Assembly: GCA_016712595.1 (NCBI GenBank)
Contig: JADJQT010000001.1
Coordinates: 783,501-847,500 of the forward strand
Source of the DNA: Rhodospirillales bacterium
Lineage (GTDB): Bacteria > Pseudomonadota > Alphaproteobacteria > Rhodospirillales > Defluviicoccaceae
Direction: 5' to 3'
Length of the DNA stretch: 64,000 nucleotides
Below the pieces are notes generated by a model that worked only from the letters and a program-made list of their open reading frames with translations, was not told the origin of the DNA and ran no database searches. Positions 33,147-42,147 of this stretch are shown piece by piece; position 1 is the first letter of the stretch; the number at the start of each line of letters is the position of its first letter. A program made the translations under genes and the position numbers.

Positions 33147-35593
33147 ATGACGGCAAGATGATCGAAGCCGCAGCCGAGGCCTACGGCGCCGCTTCGATTA
33201 AGGTTCTCCGGGGTCTGGATGCCGTGCGCAAACGGCCGGGTATGTATATCGGCGACACCGACGACGGCTCCGGCCTTCATCACATGATTTATGAGGCTGT
33301 TGACAACGCGATCGACGAAGCGCTCGCCGGCTATTGCGATACCATCCACGTGCAGCTCAATGCCGACGGATCGGTGACGGTCATCGATAATGGTCGGGGC
33401 ATTCCGGTCGATATTCATCAAGAAGAAGGCGTTTCCGCAGCGGAAGTGATCATGACCCGTCTGCACGCCGGCGGAAAGTTCGATCAGAACTCATACAAGG
33501 TTTCCGGCGGTCTGCATGGCGTTGGAATATCCGTCGTCAATGCGATTTCGGATTGGCTGGAACTGCGCATCTGGCGTGCCGGCAAGGAGCATCGCATGCG
33601 CTTTCGCGCTGGCGACGCCGAGGCTCCGCTGGCCATCATCGGCGATGCGCCCACCAACGAGGACAACCGTCCGCTCACCGGCACGCAACTCACCTTCCTG
33701 CCTTCGCCATCGATCTTCACTCGCACCGATTTCGACCTTGCCACGCTCGAGCATCGCCTGCGCGAATTGGCCTTTCTCAATTCCGGCGTTCGGCTGCAGC
33801 TCACTGACGCTCGCTCGGTCAGTCCCCACGCCGTCGACCTGCACTACGATGGCGGATTGGTCGCCTTCGTTACCTACCTCGATCGTTCCAAAACGGTATT
33901 GACGCCGGCGCCAATCAGCATCCACGGCGAACGCGACAACATTATCGTCGACGCTGCCCTGCAGTGGAACGACAGCTATCATGAAACGATGCTGTGCTTT
34001 ACCAACAACATCCCACAACGAGACGGAGGCACGCATCTCGCCGGCTTTCGCGGCGCGCTCACGCGCACAATTCAAGCGTACGCCGCGGCAGGCGCCGGCA
34101 AGAAAGAAAAGGTGTCGATTACCGGCGATGACGCGCGTGAGGGATTGACGTGCGTGCTATCGATCAAGGTGCCTGACCCCAAATTCTCCTCACAAACGAA
34201 GGAAAAACTCGTCTCCTCTGAGGTCCGGCCTGTGGTCGAGGGGCTCATCAGCGAGCATCTCGATCGATGGATGGAAGAAAATCCGGGTGATGCACGCAAG
34301 GTAATCGCAAAAATCGTCGAAGCTGCAGTCGCGCGGGAAGCCGCGCGCAAGGCGCGCGAGTTCACCCGGCGCAAGGGCGCGCTGGAAATCTCTTCTCTAC
34401 CGGGCAAACTCGCCGACTGCCAGGAACGTGATCCGGCGAAAAGCGAGCTATTCCTGGTTGAGGGCGATTCCGCGGGCGGTTCGGCTAAGCAGGCGCGCAA
34501 TCGCACGAACCAGGCGATCCTTCCCCTTCGCGGTAAGATCCTCAATGTCGAGCGTGCCCGGTCCGACAAAATCCTGGGATCGGCTGAGATCGGTACGTTG
34601 ATCACCGCACTCGGCACCAGTATCGGTCGAGAAGACTTCGACATTGGCAAATGCCGATATCATAAAATCATCATTATGACGGACGCAGATGTTGACGGCA
34701 GCCATATCCGTACCCTTTTGCTGACATTTTTCTTTCGTCAGATGCCTGAAATTATCGAGAAAGGTTATCTTTACATCGCTCAGCCCCCGCTTTACAGGGC
34801 AAAGCGGGGCTCTTCAGAAATTTACCTAAAAGACGATCCTTCATTGCAGGAACATCTCTTTGCGGCGGCGATCGATGAGGGGGCTGTCTTCGAAAGCTTT
34901 TCGGGGGAGCAGATTGCCGGCCCGGATCTGCGCGCACTCGCCGAGGATGCGCGCAGCATGAAAACGCTGCTTGAGCGCCTGGCGCAGCATCTGCCCCTGC
35001 GCATCGTCGAGCAGGCGGCGATCGCTGGCGCGTTTGACCCGCGGCTTCTCGCCGACCCAGACCAGGCCTCTGGCATGGCCGAGTCGATCGCCGCCCGTCT
35101 CGACGCGATCGAGACCGTGGTCGACCGTGGCTGGCATGGCTCGGCAAGCAGCGGTGGTGGCTTTGCGTTCATGCGAACCGTGCGAGGGGTCAGCGAACGC
35201 CATGTCTTTGATTCTGCGGTTATCGAAAGCAGCGAGGCGCGTCGCCTTAATAGCAAGGCCGCTCGTTTGCAGGAAATATTCAGCGAACATGGCCGACTCC
35301 TGGTCAAAGACAAGGAGCATGCGATCACCGGCCCGGTAACGCTGGTCGACACCATTACAGGGCTCGGTCGCAAGGGAATCGCCATCCAGCGCTTCAAGGG
35401 CCTCGGCGAAATGAACCCCGAACAGTTGTGGACGACGACGCTTGATCCCAACGCGCGGACGCTGCTGCAGGTTCGCGTCAACCATGCCGACGATGCGGAG
35501 GAGGTCTTCTCGACTTTGATGGGAGATACCGTTGAGACGCGTCGCGAATTTATCGAGGAAAACGCGCTAACGGTGTCGAACCTCGACGTCTAG
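33143..35593 (+). CDS. gyrB: DNA gyrase subunit B
   Basis: ATPase subunit of DNA gyrase. GHKL ATPase domain (YEAVDNAIDEALAGYC, VIDNGRGIPVDIH, GGLHGVGISVVNA), transducer domain with QTKEKLVSSEVR, TOPRIM domain (EGDSAGGSAKQARNR, LPLRGKILNVERAR, IIMTDADVDGSHIRTLL) and the C-terminal tail RRKFIE-like TRREFIEENAL. 816 residues from ATG 33143, whose ATGA overlaps the recF stop. The segment between TOPRIM and C-terminus includes the Gram-negative insertion. Confidence 0.97.
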   Translation: MNDGKMIEAAAEAYGAASIKVLRGLDAVRKRPGMYIGDTDDGSGLHHMIYEAVDNAIDEALAGYCDTIHVQLNADGSVTVIDNGRGIPVDIHQEEGVSAAEVIMTRLHAGGKFDQNSYKVSGGLHGVGISVVNAISDWLELRIWRAGKEHRMRFRAGDAEAPLAIIGDAPTNEDNRPLTGTQLTFLPSPSIFTRTDFDLATLEHRLRELAFLNSGVRLQLTDARSVSPHAVDLHYDGGLVAFVTYLDRSKTVLTPAPISIHGERDNIIVDAALQWNDSYHETMLCFTNNIPQRDGGTHLAGFRGALTRTIQAYAAAGAGKKEKVSITGDDAREGLTCVLSIKVPDPKFSSQTKEKLVSSEVRPVVEGLISEHLDRWMEENPGDARKVIAKIVEAAVAREAARKAREFTRRKGALEISSLPGKLADCQERDPAKSELFLVEGDSAGGSAKQARNRTNQAILPLRGKILNVERARSDKILGSAEIGTLITALGTSIGREDFDIGKCRYHKIIIMTDADVDGSHIRTLLLTFFFRQMPEIIEKGYLYIAQPPLYRAKRGSSEIYLKDDPSLQEHLFAAAIDEGAVFESFSGEQIAGPDLRALAEDARSMKTLLERLAQHLPLRIVEQAAIAGAFDPRLLADPDQASGMAESIAARLDAIETVVDRGWHGSASSGGGFAFMRTVRGVSERHVFDSAVIESSEARRLNSKAARLQEIFSEHGRLLVKDKEHAITGPVTLVDTITGLGRKGIAIQRFKGLGEMNPEQLWTTTLDPNARTLLQVRVNHADDAEEVFSTLMGDTVETRREFIEENALTVSNLDV

Positions 35594-35599
35594 GCAGTA

Positions 35600-35644
35600 G
35601 CGCTTGCGCCGGGCGCTTCGCAGTAAAGTGCCCGGCGCAAGCGC
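35600..35644 (+). terminator. 18-bp hairpin after gyrB
   Basis: Seven bases after the gyrB stop, GCGCTTGCGCCGGGCGCT (35600-35617) pairs with AGTGCCCGGCGCAAGCGC (35627-35644), with one G-T wobble and a 9-base loop. No T-run follows. Very stable; a terminator/3'-end stabiliser or a REP-like unit. Confidence 0.6.
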
Positions 35645-35744
35645 CGTCCAACTTTCAGATGCCCGGTTGCCAACCTGACCGGAGAGAGGGTGGAGAGTGG
35701 CGTCTTCCCTCCACACTCTGGCGAGCCAGTCGACGGCGTCAAGC

Positions 35745-35924
35745 TCAGTCGGTTCCGGTGAAGAAATCCCAATACCGCTGAGGATCGCAGAGATCTTCAA
35801 GCTTTGCCGACCTGGAGCGGCGAAGTCCGTCAAATTCAGCTTCAAACGGCAGCAACGGTGCGGACTCCGTTGCGGTTTCGGTCGCGCTGTTCAATCGGTC
35901 GGAGGAGCGAAAAAACGTGTCCAT
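35745..35924 (-). CDS. Small hypothetical protein
   Basis: A 59-residue frame, opening MDTFFRSSDRLNSATETATE and ending DPQRYWDFFTGTD. Evidence for it is the AGGAG ribosome site seven bases before ATG 35924 and its position alone between gyrB and the next gene. Rich in Ser, Thr, Asp and Glu at first, then basic (GLRRSRSAKLEDL), with no membrane segment, signal peptide or Cys pair. Not recognised. It runs toward gyrB, converging with it. Confidence 0.45.
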   Translation of the reverse strand: MDTFFRSSDRLNSATETATESAPLLPFEAEFDGLRRSRSAKLEDLCDPQRYWDFFTGTD

Positions 35925-36425
35925 GAAACGTCTCCTAATCTTATCCCGGGTGGTTCTTACCGGGCTCTCGTGCATCCTTCGCGTCCCTCAAGACTGAGAA
36001 GCGCGAATATCGAGCCACCTCGCTCCATTCGCCGAGGTGAGCCCTGCCGCATGCCCGGTGATGTGGTGAGAATGCGAACAGGCCTCAAACCTAGCGGGCG
36101 AGTGTGCGCCGAGTCGAGAGGAAAACGGCGCAACGTTTCATTCGTCGCCTTTAATGTGGTGTATTTGGCACAATATCGGTGGATTTTGGTAATTTTATTT
36201 CTCAAACTGCTGCATGAGATCACATGACACCGGGTCTCAAAGCGAACACGGACGGCTGCCAGCAACGCTTTGGACGCCGATATTGTCGCGAATCGCAGGG
36301 TGGTAAGTCGGTTGTAACCGCCCGGTATGATTGCACGTCGTCCCGCCGTGCCGTCCACAGAAACAATCGCCGGCGGGGAACGCGCGTGGATTCAGCACGG
36401 ATACGGCCGGGGCAGAGCGGAGACG
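35925..36425. other. Intergenic region beside the RAYT-like gene
   Basis: About 500 bases without a supported gene. It contains a perfect 7-base inverted repeat CACCTCG/CGAGGTG with a 10-base loop (36016-36039) and an AT-rich patch at 36150-36215. A small REP-like hairpin near a RAYT gene would be expected, but I see only this one weak candidate. Nothing else identified. Confidence 0.35.
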
Positions 36426-37373
36426 TTAAGGTAAGTAAATCGCGAGCGGCTGCGTCCAGGAAAACACCCGCACAAGGCCACCGGCCTCCTCGATCGCCCG
36501 CTGAATTTGCGAGACTCGGGGTGGCGAGACACCGGCGAGCGCGGCGACCTCCTTGAGCGACAGATTGGCGGCGCGGCGCAGCAAATATACCGTCACGCGA
36601 AAGACGTCCTGCCGTGCATGGCGGTCGAGCGCCGTTGTGGCGGCGACTCCGGCGGCAGTGGCGACAGCGTCGATGATTGTCTCGCGGGTGGGACGGTCGG
36701 GACAAAGCATCGCGCGCGGGATCTGCTCGCTTGGCCGTGACCGTGCCCGCTCCGCCATCGACCGGAGGAAGGCTTCGCTCCCGAGGTACATCTGAGCCCG
36801 GACCGAGGCCCACGGAGAGGGGGCGTTCTTGCCCTCAGCCACGAATAGGCGATAGGCCTTGCGCGTTCCTTCCGGCGCACCCGCGAATTCGGCGAGGATA
36901 TCGTCGATGACCAGCCACGGCGGACCCTGCCGGTTCTTAGCGAGCAATCGATGACTCGACCATTCCCAATGTCCGGGTCGCTTGGCGAGCCCCGCGTGCA
37001 CCGGAGCCCAGGCGAGATCACGCGCGAGACGGGCGATCCATACGGCCTTTTCGATAACGATCGCCTTGTATCGGCCCTGAAACAGGTGGCCGACCCGGCC
37101 GTGCCGGCGATTGAACCACTGGGAATACATCGCGTTCAAACGACCGATCCCCCGGCCGAGATTGGCTTCGGGTGTTTCGATCAAAAGGCGATACTGATCA
37201 TCGAGCAGACAAAATCCGTGACAGCGCCAGCGATGCTGTGCAACTTCCCGTCCCAAAAGCTCGATAAACGCCCGCCGATCGCCGTCCTTCAGGAAAATGG
37301 TCTGCCCGGCGTTCCCGCGTGCACTTACGTGATAGACGGCGTCGGCGAATTCAATCCGTAATGGCCGCGACAT
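36426..37373 (-). CDS. RAYT/IS200-like protein lacking catalytic residues
   Basis: Relative of the Y1 transposases associated with REP elements (315 residues). N-terminal fold: MSRPLRIEFADAVYHVSARG and, strongly conserved, FNRRHGRVGHLFQGRYKAI (about residues 87-105). The HUH metal motif, normally NHxHLL, reads DQYRLL, so both His are lost (Gln60, Arg62), and the catalytic Tyr of RYxxxNPVRAG is Asp119 (RDLAWAPVHAG). The C-terminal part (about 245-295, VYLLRRAANLSLKEVAALAG, then VSPPRVSQIQRAI) resembles a DnaA domain IV-type helix-turn-helix. The frame is intact at full length, so the protein may be kept as a DNA-binding factor. Confidence 0.8.
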   Translation of the reverse strand: MSRPLRIEFADAVYHVSARGNAGQTIFLKDGDRRAFIELLGREVAQHRWRCHGFCLLDDQYRLLIETPEANLGRGIGRLNAMYSQWFNRRHGRVGHLFQGRYKAIVIEKAVWIARLARDLAWAPVHAGLAKRPGHWEWSSHRLLAKNRQGPPWLVIDDILAEFAGAPEGTRKAYRLFVAEGKNAPSPWASVRAQMYLGSEAFLRSMAERARSRPSEQIPRAMLCPDRPTRETIIDAVATAAGVAATTALDRHARQDVFRVTVYLLRRAANLSLKEVAALAGVSPPRVSQIQRAIEEAGGLVRVFSWTQPLAIYLP

Positions 37374-37445
37374 AATTCTAAAACAATAGGTTGGCCGAAG
37401 TGGCTTGTAAATGCTTCAGCATCCGGGTCAACCAAGCATGCATCG

Positions 37446-37736
37446 TTATTCTTGGGTTTCGACGCTCACGCCTTTCCAGAAGGCCACGTGCCCCTTGATG
37501 CGAGCAGCCTTCGGCCTCGGATCGGGATAGAACCATGCCGCTGCCGCGTTTACCTTGCCGTCGACCACGACGTCGTAATAGTGGGCGGTTCCTTTCCACG
37601 GGCAGACGCTGGTGTGCGGCGACGGGCGCAGGTGGCCCATACGCAAGGTGGCCGCAGGAAAGTAAACGTTACCTTCAAGCAATTCGACATCTTGTGACGC
37701 GGCGATTTCAACGCCGTTCCAGACTGCTCTTGCCAC
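37446..37736 (-). CDS. DUF427 family protein
   Basis: A small DUF427 protein of unknown function. Recognised by VWNGVEIAAS, EGNVYFPAATL, the motif CPWKGTAHYYDVVVDGKVN and AAWFYPDPRPKAARIKGHVAFW. I favour the GTG at 37736 (96 residues, GAGGG ribosome site nine bases upstream), giving the usual start ARAVWNG; a longer frame begins at 37793. Lies just upstream-adjacent to the PhyH gene on the same strand side, 10 bases separating the long form from its stop. Confidence 0.82.
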   Translation of the reverse strand: MARAVWNGVEIAASQDVELLEGNVYFPAATLRMGHLRPSPHTSVCPWKGTAHYYDVVVDGKVNAAAAWFYPDPRPKAARIKGHVAFWKGVSVETQE

Positions 37737-37805
37737 GATCGTGTACCCTCGTGTTCTTATCGGCCGGGCCGGCTCCTCTGCTCCCGTGGGCATGGCGGGG
37801 GGATC

Positions 37806-38663
37806 TCAGTCATCGACATAGTGCGGCTCCGGGCGGCGAAACAGGTCCTCGAAATGCACCAGCACGGGGTTGCCCAACGGCAGGGGCTGCCCGTCGCGAA
37901 ACGTCCATTCCCCGCGCTCGCACATCGATGCCTTGACATAGCCGTTTATGTAGAGCCGGCGATCGCCGGAGGTGTGATTTGGCCCGGAGCCGTGAAGCGT
38001 GTAGAGGTGCCAGAGGGCGACATCCCCTGGTTCGAGCACGAGCGCTTCGACGTTCCGGGGATCGAGCCCAGCCTTCGCGAGGTCGGCGCCGTCGAGTGCC
38101 CGGTCCATGATCCGACCGGGGCCGAGATCGACTTCGCCCAGGCGATGACTTCCGGAGCACATACGCATGGCTCCGTTGTCCAGCCGGTGGGGATCAATGG
38201 CGATGGCCGTCTGAACATAGCTTTCGCCGGGCTCGCGATAGGCTGAGCGCGGTCGGCGAAAGCGGATGTCCTGATGCCAGCCGAAGTCCGCCATCGCCGC
38301 TCCTGGTGGTTTCCAATGCATCTGATTGATGATCTGCTTGATGTCGCGACCGATGAGCGGCTGGAGAATGTTCAGCATCCTGCGGTCGCTCCGGACGGCG
38401 TCAAGGCGCGAATCGAAATACGATGGCCATTGCACGTAGCGTACGATCCGTCCGAGGTTGCGATCGTCGGAAACGCGAAAAAAGACATTCCCGTGCCGAT
38501 AGCTGCGGGGATGTTCCATTCCTTGCGCCCAGATATCGTCGAAGGCGCGTGCAAGTAATGCAACCTCGTCCGGGGTGAACACGTGACGGACGACGGCGAA
38601 GCCGAAACGGTGAAAGTCTGCCACGTAAGGCGGGTTTTCCCCGCTACCGCCCGCCCGTTCCAT
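37806..38663 (-). CDS. Phytanoyl-CoA dioxygenase family protein
   Basis: Fe(II)/2-oxoglutarate-dependent oxygenase of the PhyH family, 285 residues. Iron ligands: His130 and Asp132 in GWHQDI and His224 in YTLHGSGPNHTSGDRR, whose Arg would bind 2-oxoglutarate. The N-terminus FHRFGFAVVRHVFTPDEVALLARAFD is typical. Substrates of bacterial PhyH proteins vary widely (lipids, ectoine, antibiotics), and no neighbour settles it. ATG 38663 starts it; the opposite-strand SDR gene follows divergently after about 250 bases. Confidence 0.87.
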   Translation of the reverse strand: MERAGGSGENPPYVADFHRFGFAVVRHVFTPDEVALLARAFDDIWAQGMEHPRSYRHGNVFFRVSDDRNLGRIVRYVQWPSYFDSRLDAVRSDRRMLNILQPLIGRDIKQIINQMHWKPPGAAMADFGWHQDIRFRRPRSAYREPGESYVQTAIAIDPHRLDNGAMRMCSGSHRLGEVDLGPGRIMDRALDGADLAKAGLDPRNVEALVLEPGDVALWHLYTLHGSGPNHTSGDRRLYINGYVKASMCERGEWTFRDGQPLPLGNPVLVHFEDLFRRPEPHYVDD

Positions 38664-38910
38664 GCCTTCGCACCTCACGATGGACGCTTCCACGTCGGCT
38701 CGATTTTTCGCAAACCGACTGCCAATCCTAGTTTCAACACGGTCAGAGCCTGCTGGCAACTTAATCGTTTTGGATCGTGAAAGGGACCAAGCTCCCGCCC
38801 GGCGCGATCCGCGCCAGGCATTGTGCCGTATGATAGGCTTGCCGATCGCAGGCCTAGGCGAGAGCGCCAAGCCGCAAAAGGGCCCAGCGGAACGAAAGGA
38901 GATGGCAGTC

Positions 38911-39705
38911 ATGCGCGATTATCGGCGGGCGTTGATCACCGGTGCGACAAGCGGGATTGGTCGCGCTTTTGCTCAGGAGCTGCCGAAAGCCACGCAGCTT
39001 CTGCTGGCTGGCCGCGATGAAGCTCGCTTGGCGCAAACGGCTGAGATGCTGGCGGCAGCGGACAAGATGGTTGAGATCTGCGTCGGCGACCTTACTCGCG
39101 AGTCCGATCGGGACCGACTCGTCGAGCGGGCGGACGCCTTCGGCATCGATCTGCTGATCAATAACGCCGGTTCCTGGCACAATGGCCGCTTTCTGGACGC
39201 ACCCGCCGACAGCCAGTGCCGTACGATCATGGTCAATGGACTGGCGGTCGTTGATCTTTCCCGGCGGCTACTGCCGGGGATGATCGCGCGCGCGCGCGCG
39301 GCGCGTCTTCGTGCCGGCCTGATTGTCGTCTCCTCGACGATGGCGTTCGCGCCCATCCCGTACTTCGCGACCTACGCCGCGTCGAAGGCCTTCGGACTGC
39401 ACTTCGCCGAAGCGCTCGCCGAGGAACTCCGTCGCGAGCCAATCGACGTTCTGGCGCTGTGCCCCGGCGCCACGCGCAACGGGCGCGAGTTGTCCTCCCA
39501 GGACAGGTTGAAAACGCCGCGTCTGCTGCCCGGGGGTGATCCGCGCACGGTCGCAGCCGATGGCCTTGCCGCACTCGGGCGCCAGACGGTGCATATTTCC
39601 GGGCGCTTTAATCAGGCGGCCTTCGGCTCAGTAGCGCTCCCCCACCGTATGGTGGCGGGACTTTTTGGTGCCGCCATGCGTTTTGTATCCGGCAACGCGC
39701 GCTAA
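38911..39705 (+). CDS. Short-chain dehydrogenase/reductase
   Basis: NAD(P)-dependent SDR of 264 residues. Cofactor loop TGATSGIGRAFA, NNAG in DLLINNAGSWHNG, catalytic Ser in VVSSTMA and the YAASK motif. AAGGAG lies nine bases before ATG 38911; an in-frame ATG at 38902 overlaps that site and is less likely. The subfamily resembles the YqjQ/DltE-like SDRs that act on acyl or carbonyl groups; substrate unknown. Divergent from the PhyH gene. Confidence 0.9.
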   Translation: MRDYRRALITGATSGIGRAFAQELPKATQLLLAGRDEARLAQTAEMLAAADKMVEICVGDLTRESDRDRLVERADAFGIDLLINNAGSWHNGRFLDAPADSQCRTIMVNGLAVVDLSRRLLPGMIARARAARLRAGLIVVSSTMAFAPIPYFATYAASKAFGLHFAEALAEELRREPIDVLALCPGATRNGRELSSQDRLKTPRLLPGGDPRTVAADGLAALGRQTVHISGRFNQAAFGSVALPHRMVAGLFGAAMRFVSGNAR

Positions 39706-39795
39706 CGCTTCTCTGTCCGCTTGGACCAGTGCTTGCATTGCTCATCCGCCCGTTTCAATGTTCCAAAGTCACGACGAAGGGGATTGCTGGAAAAG

Positions 39796-40674
39796 ATGCC
39801 GGAGGATCAGGTTGACGGAGAAGAATCATATCCGAACATCGGCGCTGCAGATCGGGACGTCGTGCTTGCCTCTCTGCGCGCCATCGGCGAACAGATTGAC
39901 GACGAGATCGACGTCGCCGAGGCCGCGCTCCTTCTGGCCGCGCTCGATCGTCGAGGCGAAAGCCTTGATCCCTACCGTGACATTCTTGCGGAAATCGCGG
40001 CCGAGGCGCGCCGGACGACCGCCCGTACTCACAGCGTCGAGATGCAGATTGCCGCGCTGACCGATCTATTGGCGGCCCGATGGAAATTCCGTGGTGACAG
40101 CGAGACCTATGACGATCCGCGCAACGCCAACCTGATCGACGTGGTCGAGCGACGGCGCGGCCTTCCCGTCGCCATTGGAATTTTGTGGCTCCACGCCGGG
40201 CGCGCCTACGGCGCGGACATAACCGGCTTAGCTTTTCCGTCCCACTTTCTGTTGCGCCTGTCCGCCCGCGGGCAGAGGGTGATCATCGATCCTTTCCACG
40301 GCGGCAAGCTGCTCGGTGCCGAGGACCTGCGCCGGATGATCAAGGACGCGCACGGCGGCGAGAAGGAAATCGAGCCGGGGCACTATGCGCCGGTCGGCAA
40401 CCGCGATGTCCTGATTCGTCTGCAGAACAATCTTAAGCTCCGAGCCATCGCGGCGGACAATTTCGAACGGGCCTTGGAGATACTGGTATCGATGACGGCG
40501 ATCGCGCCGCGACGCTCGGAACTGTGGTGGGAAACAGCTGTCTTGCACAGCCGGCTGGGCAACATGAAAACAGCCATCGCCGTTCTTGAAGCGTATCTCG
40601 CCGATTCGTCTGGAGATCATCGGCGGGCAGAGATCGAGGATCTGCTGAGAAGGCTGCGGGCGCGGGTGAATTAG
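39796..40674 (+). CDS. SirB1-like transglutaminase-fold protein with TPR-like tail
   Basis: 292-residue protein of the SirB1/transglutaminase-like family. Core motif ERRRGLPVAIGILWLHAGRA and GLAFPSHFLLRLS (with the conserved FPxHFL) lie at about residues 125-165; the C-terminal 80 residues form a tetratricopeptide-like helical pair (DNFERALEILVSM, GNMKTAIAVLEAYL). The usual catalytic Cys is not obvious. The function of this family is unclear. ATG 39796 has a weak ribosome site (ctggaaaag). Confidence 0.8.
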   Translation: MPEDQVDGEESYPNIGAADRDVVLASLRAIGEQIDDEIDVAEAALLLAALDRRGESLDPYRDILAEIAAEARRTTARTHSVEMQIAALTDLLAARWKFRGDSETYDDPRNANLIDVVERRRGLPVAIGILWLHAGRAYGADITGLAFPSHFLLRLSARGQRVIIDPFHGGKLLGAEDLRRMIKDAHGGEKEIEPGHYAPVGNRDVLIRLQNNLKLRAIAADNFERALEILVSMTAIAPRRSELWWETAVLHSRLGNMKTAIAVLEAYLADSSGDHRRAEIEDLLRRLRARVN

Positions 40675-40728
40675 TCCTCCGTCAATGCAGCGCGGCTCGA
40701 TAGGACTGTTCGCGGCACCGCCAATCGC

Positions 40729-42021
40729 TCACATTGTCCGGCGACGCGTCGACCACGCGGCAGTCAATTCGTCACGAAACTGGGGAGCGGCGATGGCGAT
40801 GAGGGCGCGCGCGCGCTCATCGAGCGTCTTCTCCCGCAAATCCGCAACGCCGAATTCGCTCACCACCGTATCCATATCGCCACGGGCGACGCTCACCGCC
40901 GAGCCCCGCGGAAATTCGGCGACGATCTTCGAGATGGCGCCACCTTTCGCCGCCGCCGGCAGGGCGACAATGGCGCGACCGCCGGGCGAACTGCGGGCGC
41001 CGCGCATAAAGTCCATGAGGCCGCCGGCCGCACCGACTTGCCGGCCGCCGATCATCTCGGCATTCGCCTGCCCCAGAAGATCGACTTCGATGACCGAATT
41101 GATCGCAATAAACCGCTCAATGGCGGAGAGGGTGCGGATGTCGTGCGTCCAGCCCACGGGGGCGAACCGCACCTGGGGATTGTCGGCAACGAAGTCGTAA
41201 AGCGGTTTCTGGCCCAACGCCACGCCGGCGACGATCGCTCCCTCGTCCTCGGCGATACCGCCGGCGCGGACAAGCGGCAACAGTGGGGTCGTGATCGCAC
41301 CGGTATGCAAACGCAGTCCCCGGGCTCCTGTAATCGCGGAAAATACCCGTTGCACCCGACCGACACCAATTTCGAGGGTATCGCCGTCCTCAATCAGGCC
41401 GGCGATGTGTCGACCGATGGCGTCGAACACCGTATCGGGCGCATCGTCGTCCGCGAGCAACGGCGCCGGTGCCTCCACGATGTAATCGACGGCGGCCAAA
41501 GGCACACGCGTGCCAAAGGTGCGCGGCATGAGGGGGTTGACATGCGCCACTTTCAACCGGGCCTTATGCAGGATCGACGGCGTGAAGTCGTTGGCTACGC
41601 CCAGTGACAGGTTCCCTTCGGCGTCGGGAGGGGCCGTGTGCAGAAGTGCGAGGTCGATATCCGCCTGATCGCGCAACCAAGTGTATGCCGCAAAATAAGA
41701 TAACGGCCGGAAGTCGACGCGCCCGGAGGCGAACGAGCCGGCGAGATCACGCGTGACGAAAAACGCGCTCGCCTGAGCTTGCGGGTGAAGGCCGGCATAA
41801 TCGACGCGGTTCACGCCCGGAAGCCAGACGCCGACGAAGCGGACTCCTGCGCATACATCGGGCGCGGCGCGAAGCGCTTGCACGAACACCGCCGATTCGC
41901 CGGCCAGGCCCGGAGCGTAGACCTGCATCCCCGGTCGCAACAGCGCCGGTACGTCCTTTGCAGCGATCGATTTCGCGCTCGCCACGCTGTCGCTCCTCTC
42001 GTTCACCTCGAATAGGGTCAT
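40729..42021 (-). CDS. Acetyl-CoA hydrolase/CoA-transferase family protein
   Basis: Family I-type CoA-transferase of 430 residues, which would move CoA between acyl groups (for example 4-hydroxybutyrate CoA-transferase-like). Motifs: LRPGMQVYAPGLAGES, DTLEIGVGRVQRVFSAI, GLRLHTGAIT, and FIAINSVIEVDLLGQANAE, the region holding the catalytic Glu. No butyrate or PHA genes are near, so the acyl substrate is open. Convergent with the SirB1-like gene. Confidence 0.85.
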   Translation of the reverse strand: MTLFEVNERSDSVASAKSIAAKDVPALLRPGMQVYAPGLAGESAVFVQALRAAPDVCAGVRFVGVWLPGVNRVDYAGLHPQAQASAFFVTRDLAGSFASGRVDFRPLSYFAAYTWLRDQADIDLALLHTAPPDAEGNLSLGVANDFTPSILHKARLKVAHVNPLMPRTFGTRVPLAAVDYIVEAPAPLLADDDAPDTVFDAIGRHIAGLIEDGDTLEIGVGRVQRVFSAITGARGLRLHTGAITTPLLPLVRAGGIAEDEGAIVAGVALGQKPLYDFVADNPQVRFAPVGWTHDIRTLSAIERFIAINSVIEVDLLGQANAEMIGGRQVGAAGGLMDFMRGARSSPGGRAIVALPAAAKGGAISKIVAEFPRGSAVSVARGDMDTVVSEFGVADLREKTLDERARALIAIAAPQFRDELTAAWSTRRRTM

Positions 42022-42147
42022 GCCCTGGCGTATGAGACGCCATCGTCTTCGTTCGCACAGGGTATATGCGAGGTTAACATGATTTCATTTGCGTGTGTTT
42101 TGCACTCGCCGCACAGTGCGACCAGTTCAAAGCGGCTGGGATGAACG

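Noticed and set aside
36160..36190. Possible sigma-54 promoter (tggcacaatatcggtgg)
   Set aside because: The -24 TGGCAC is present but the -12 TTGCW element is missing at the required distance.
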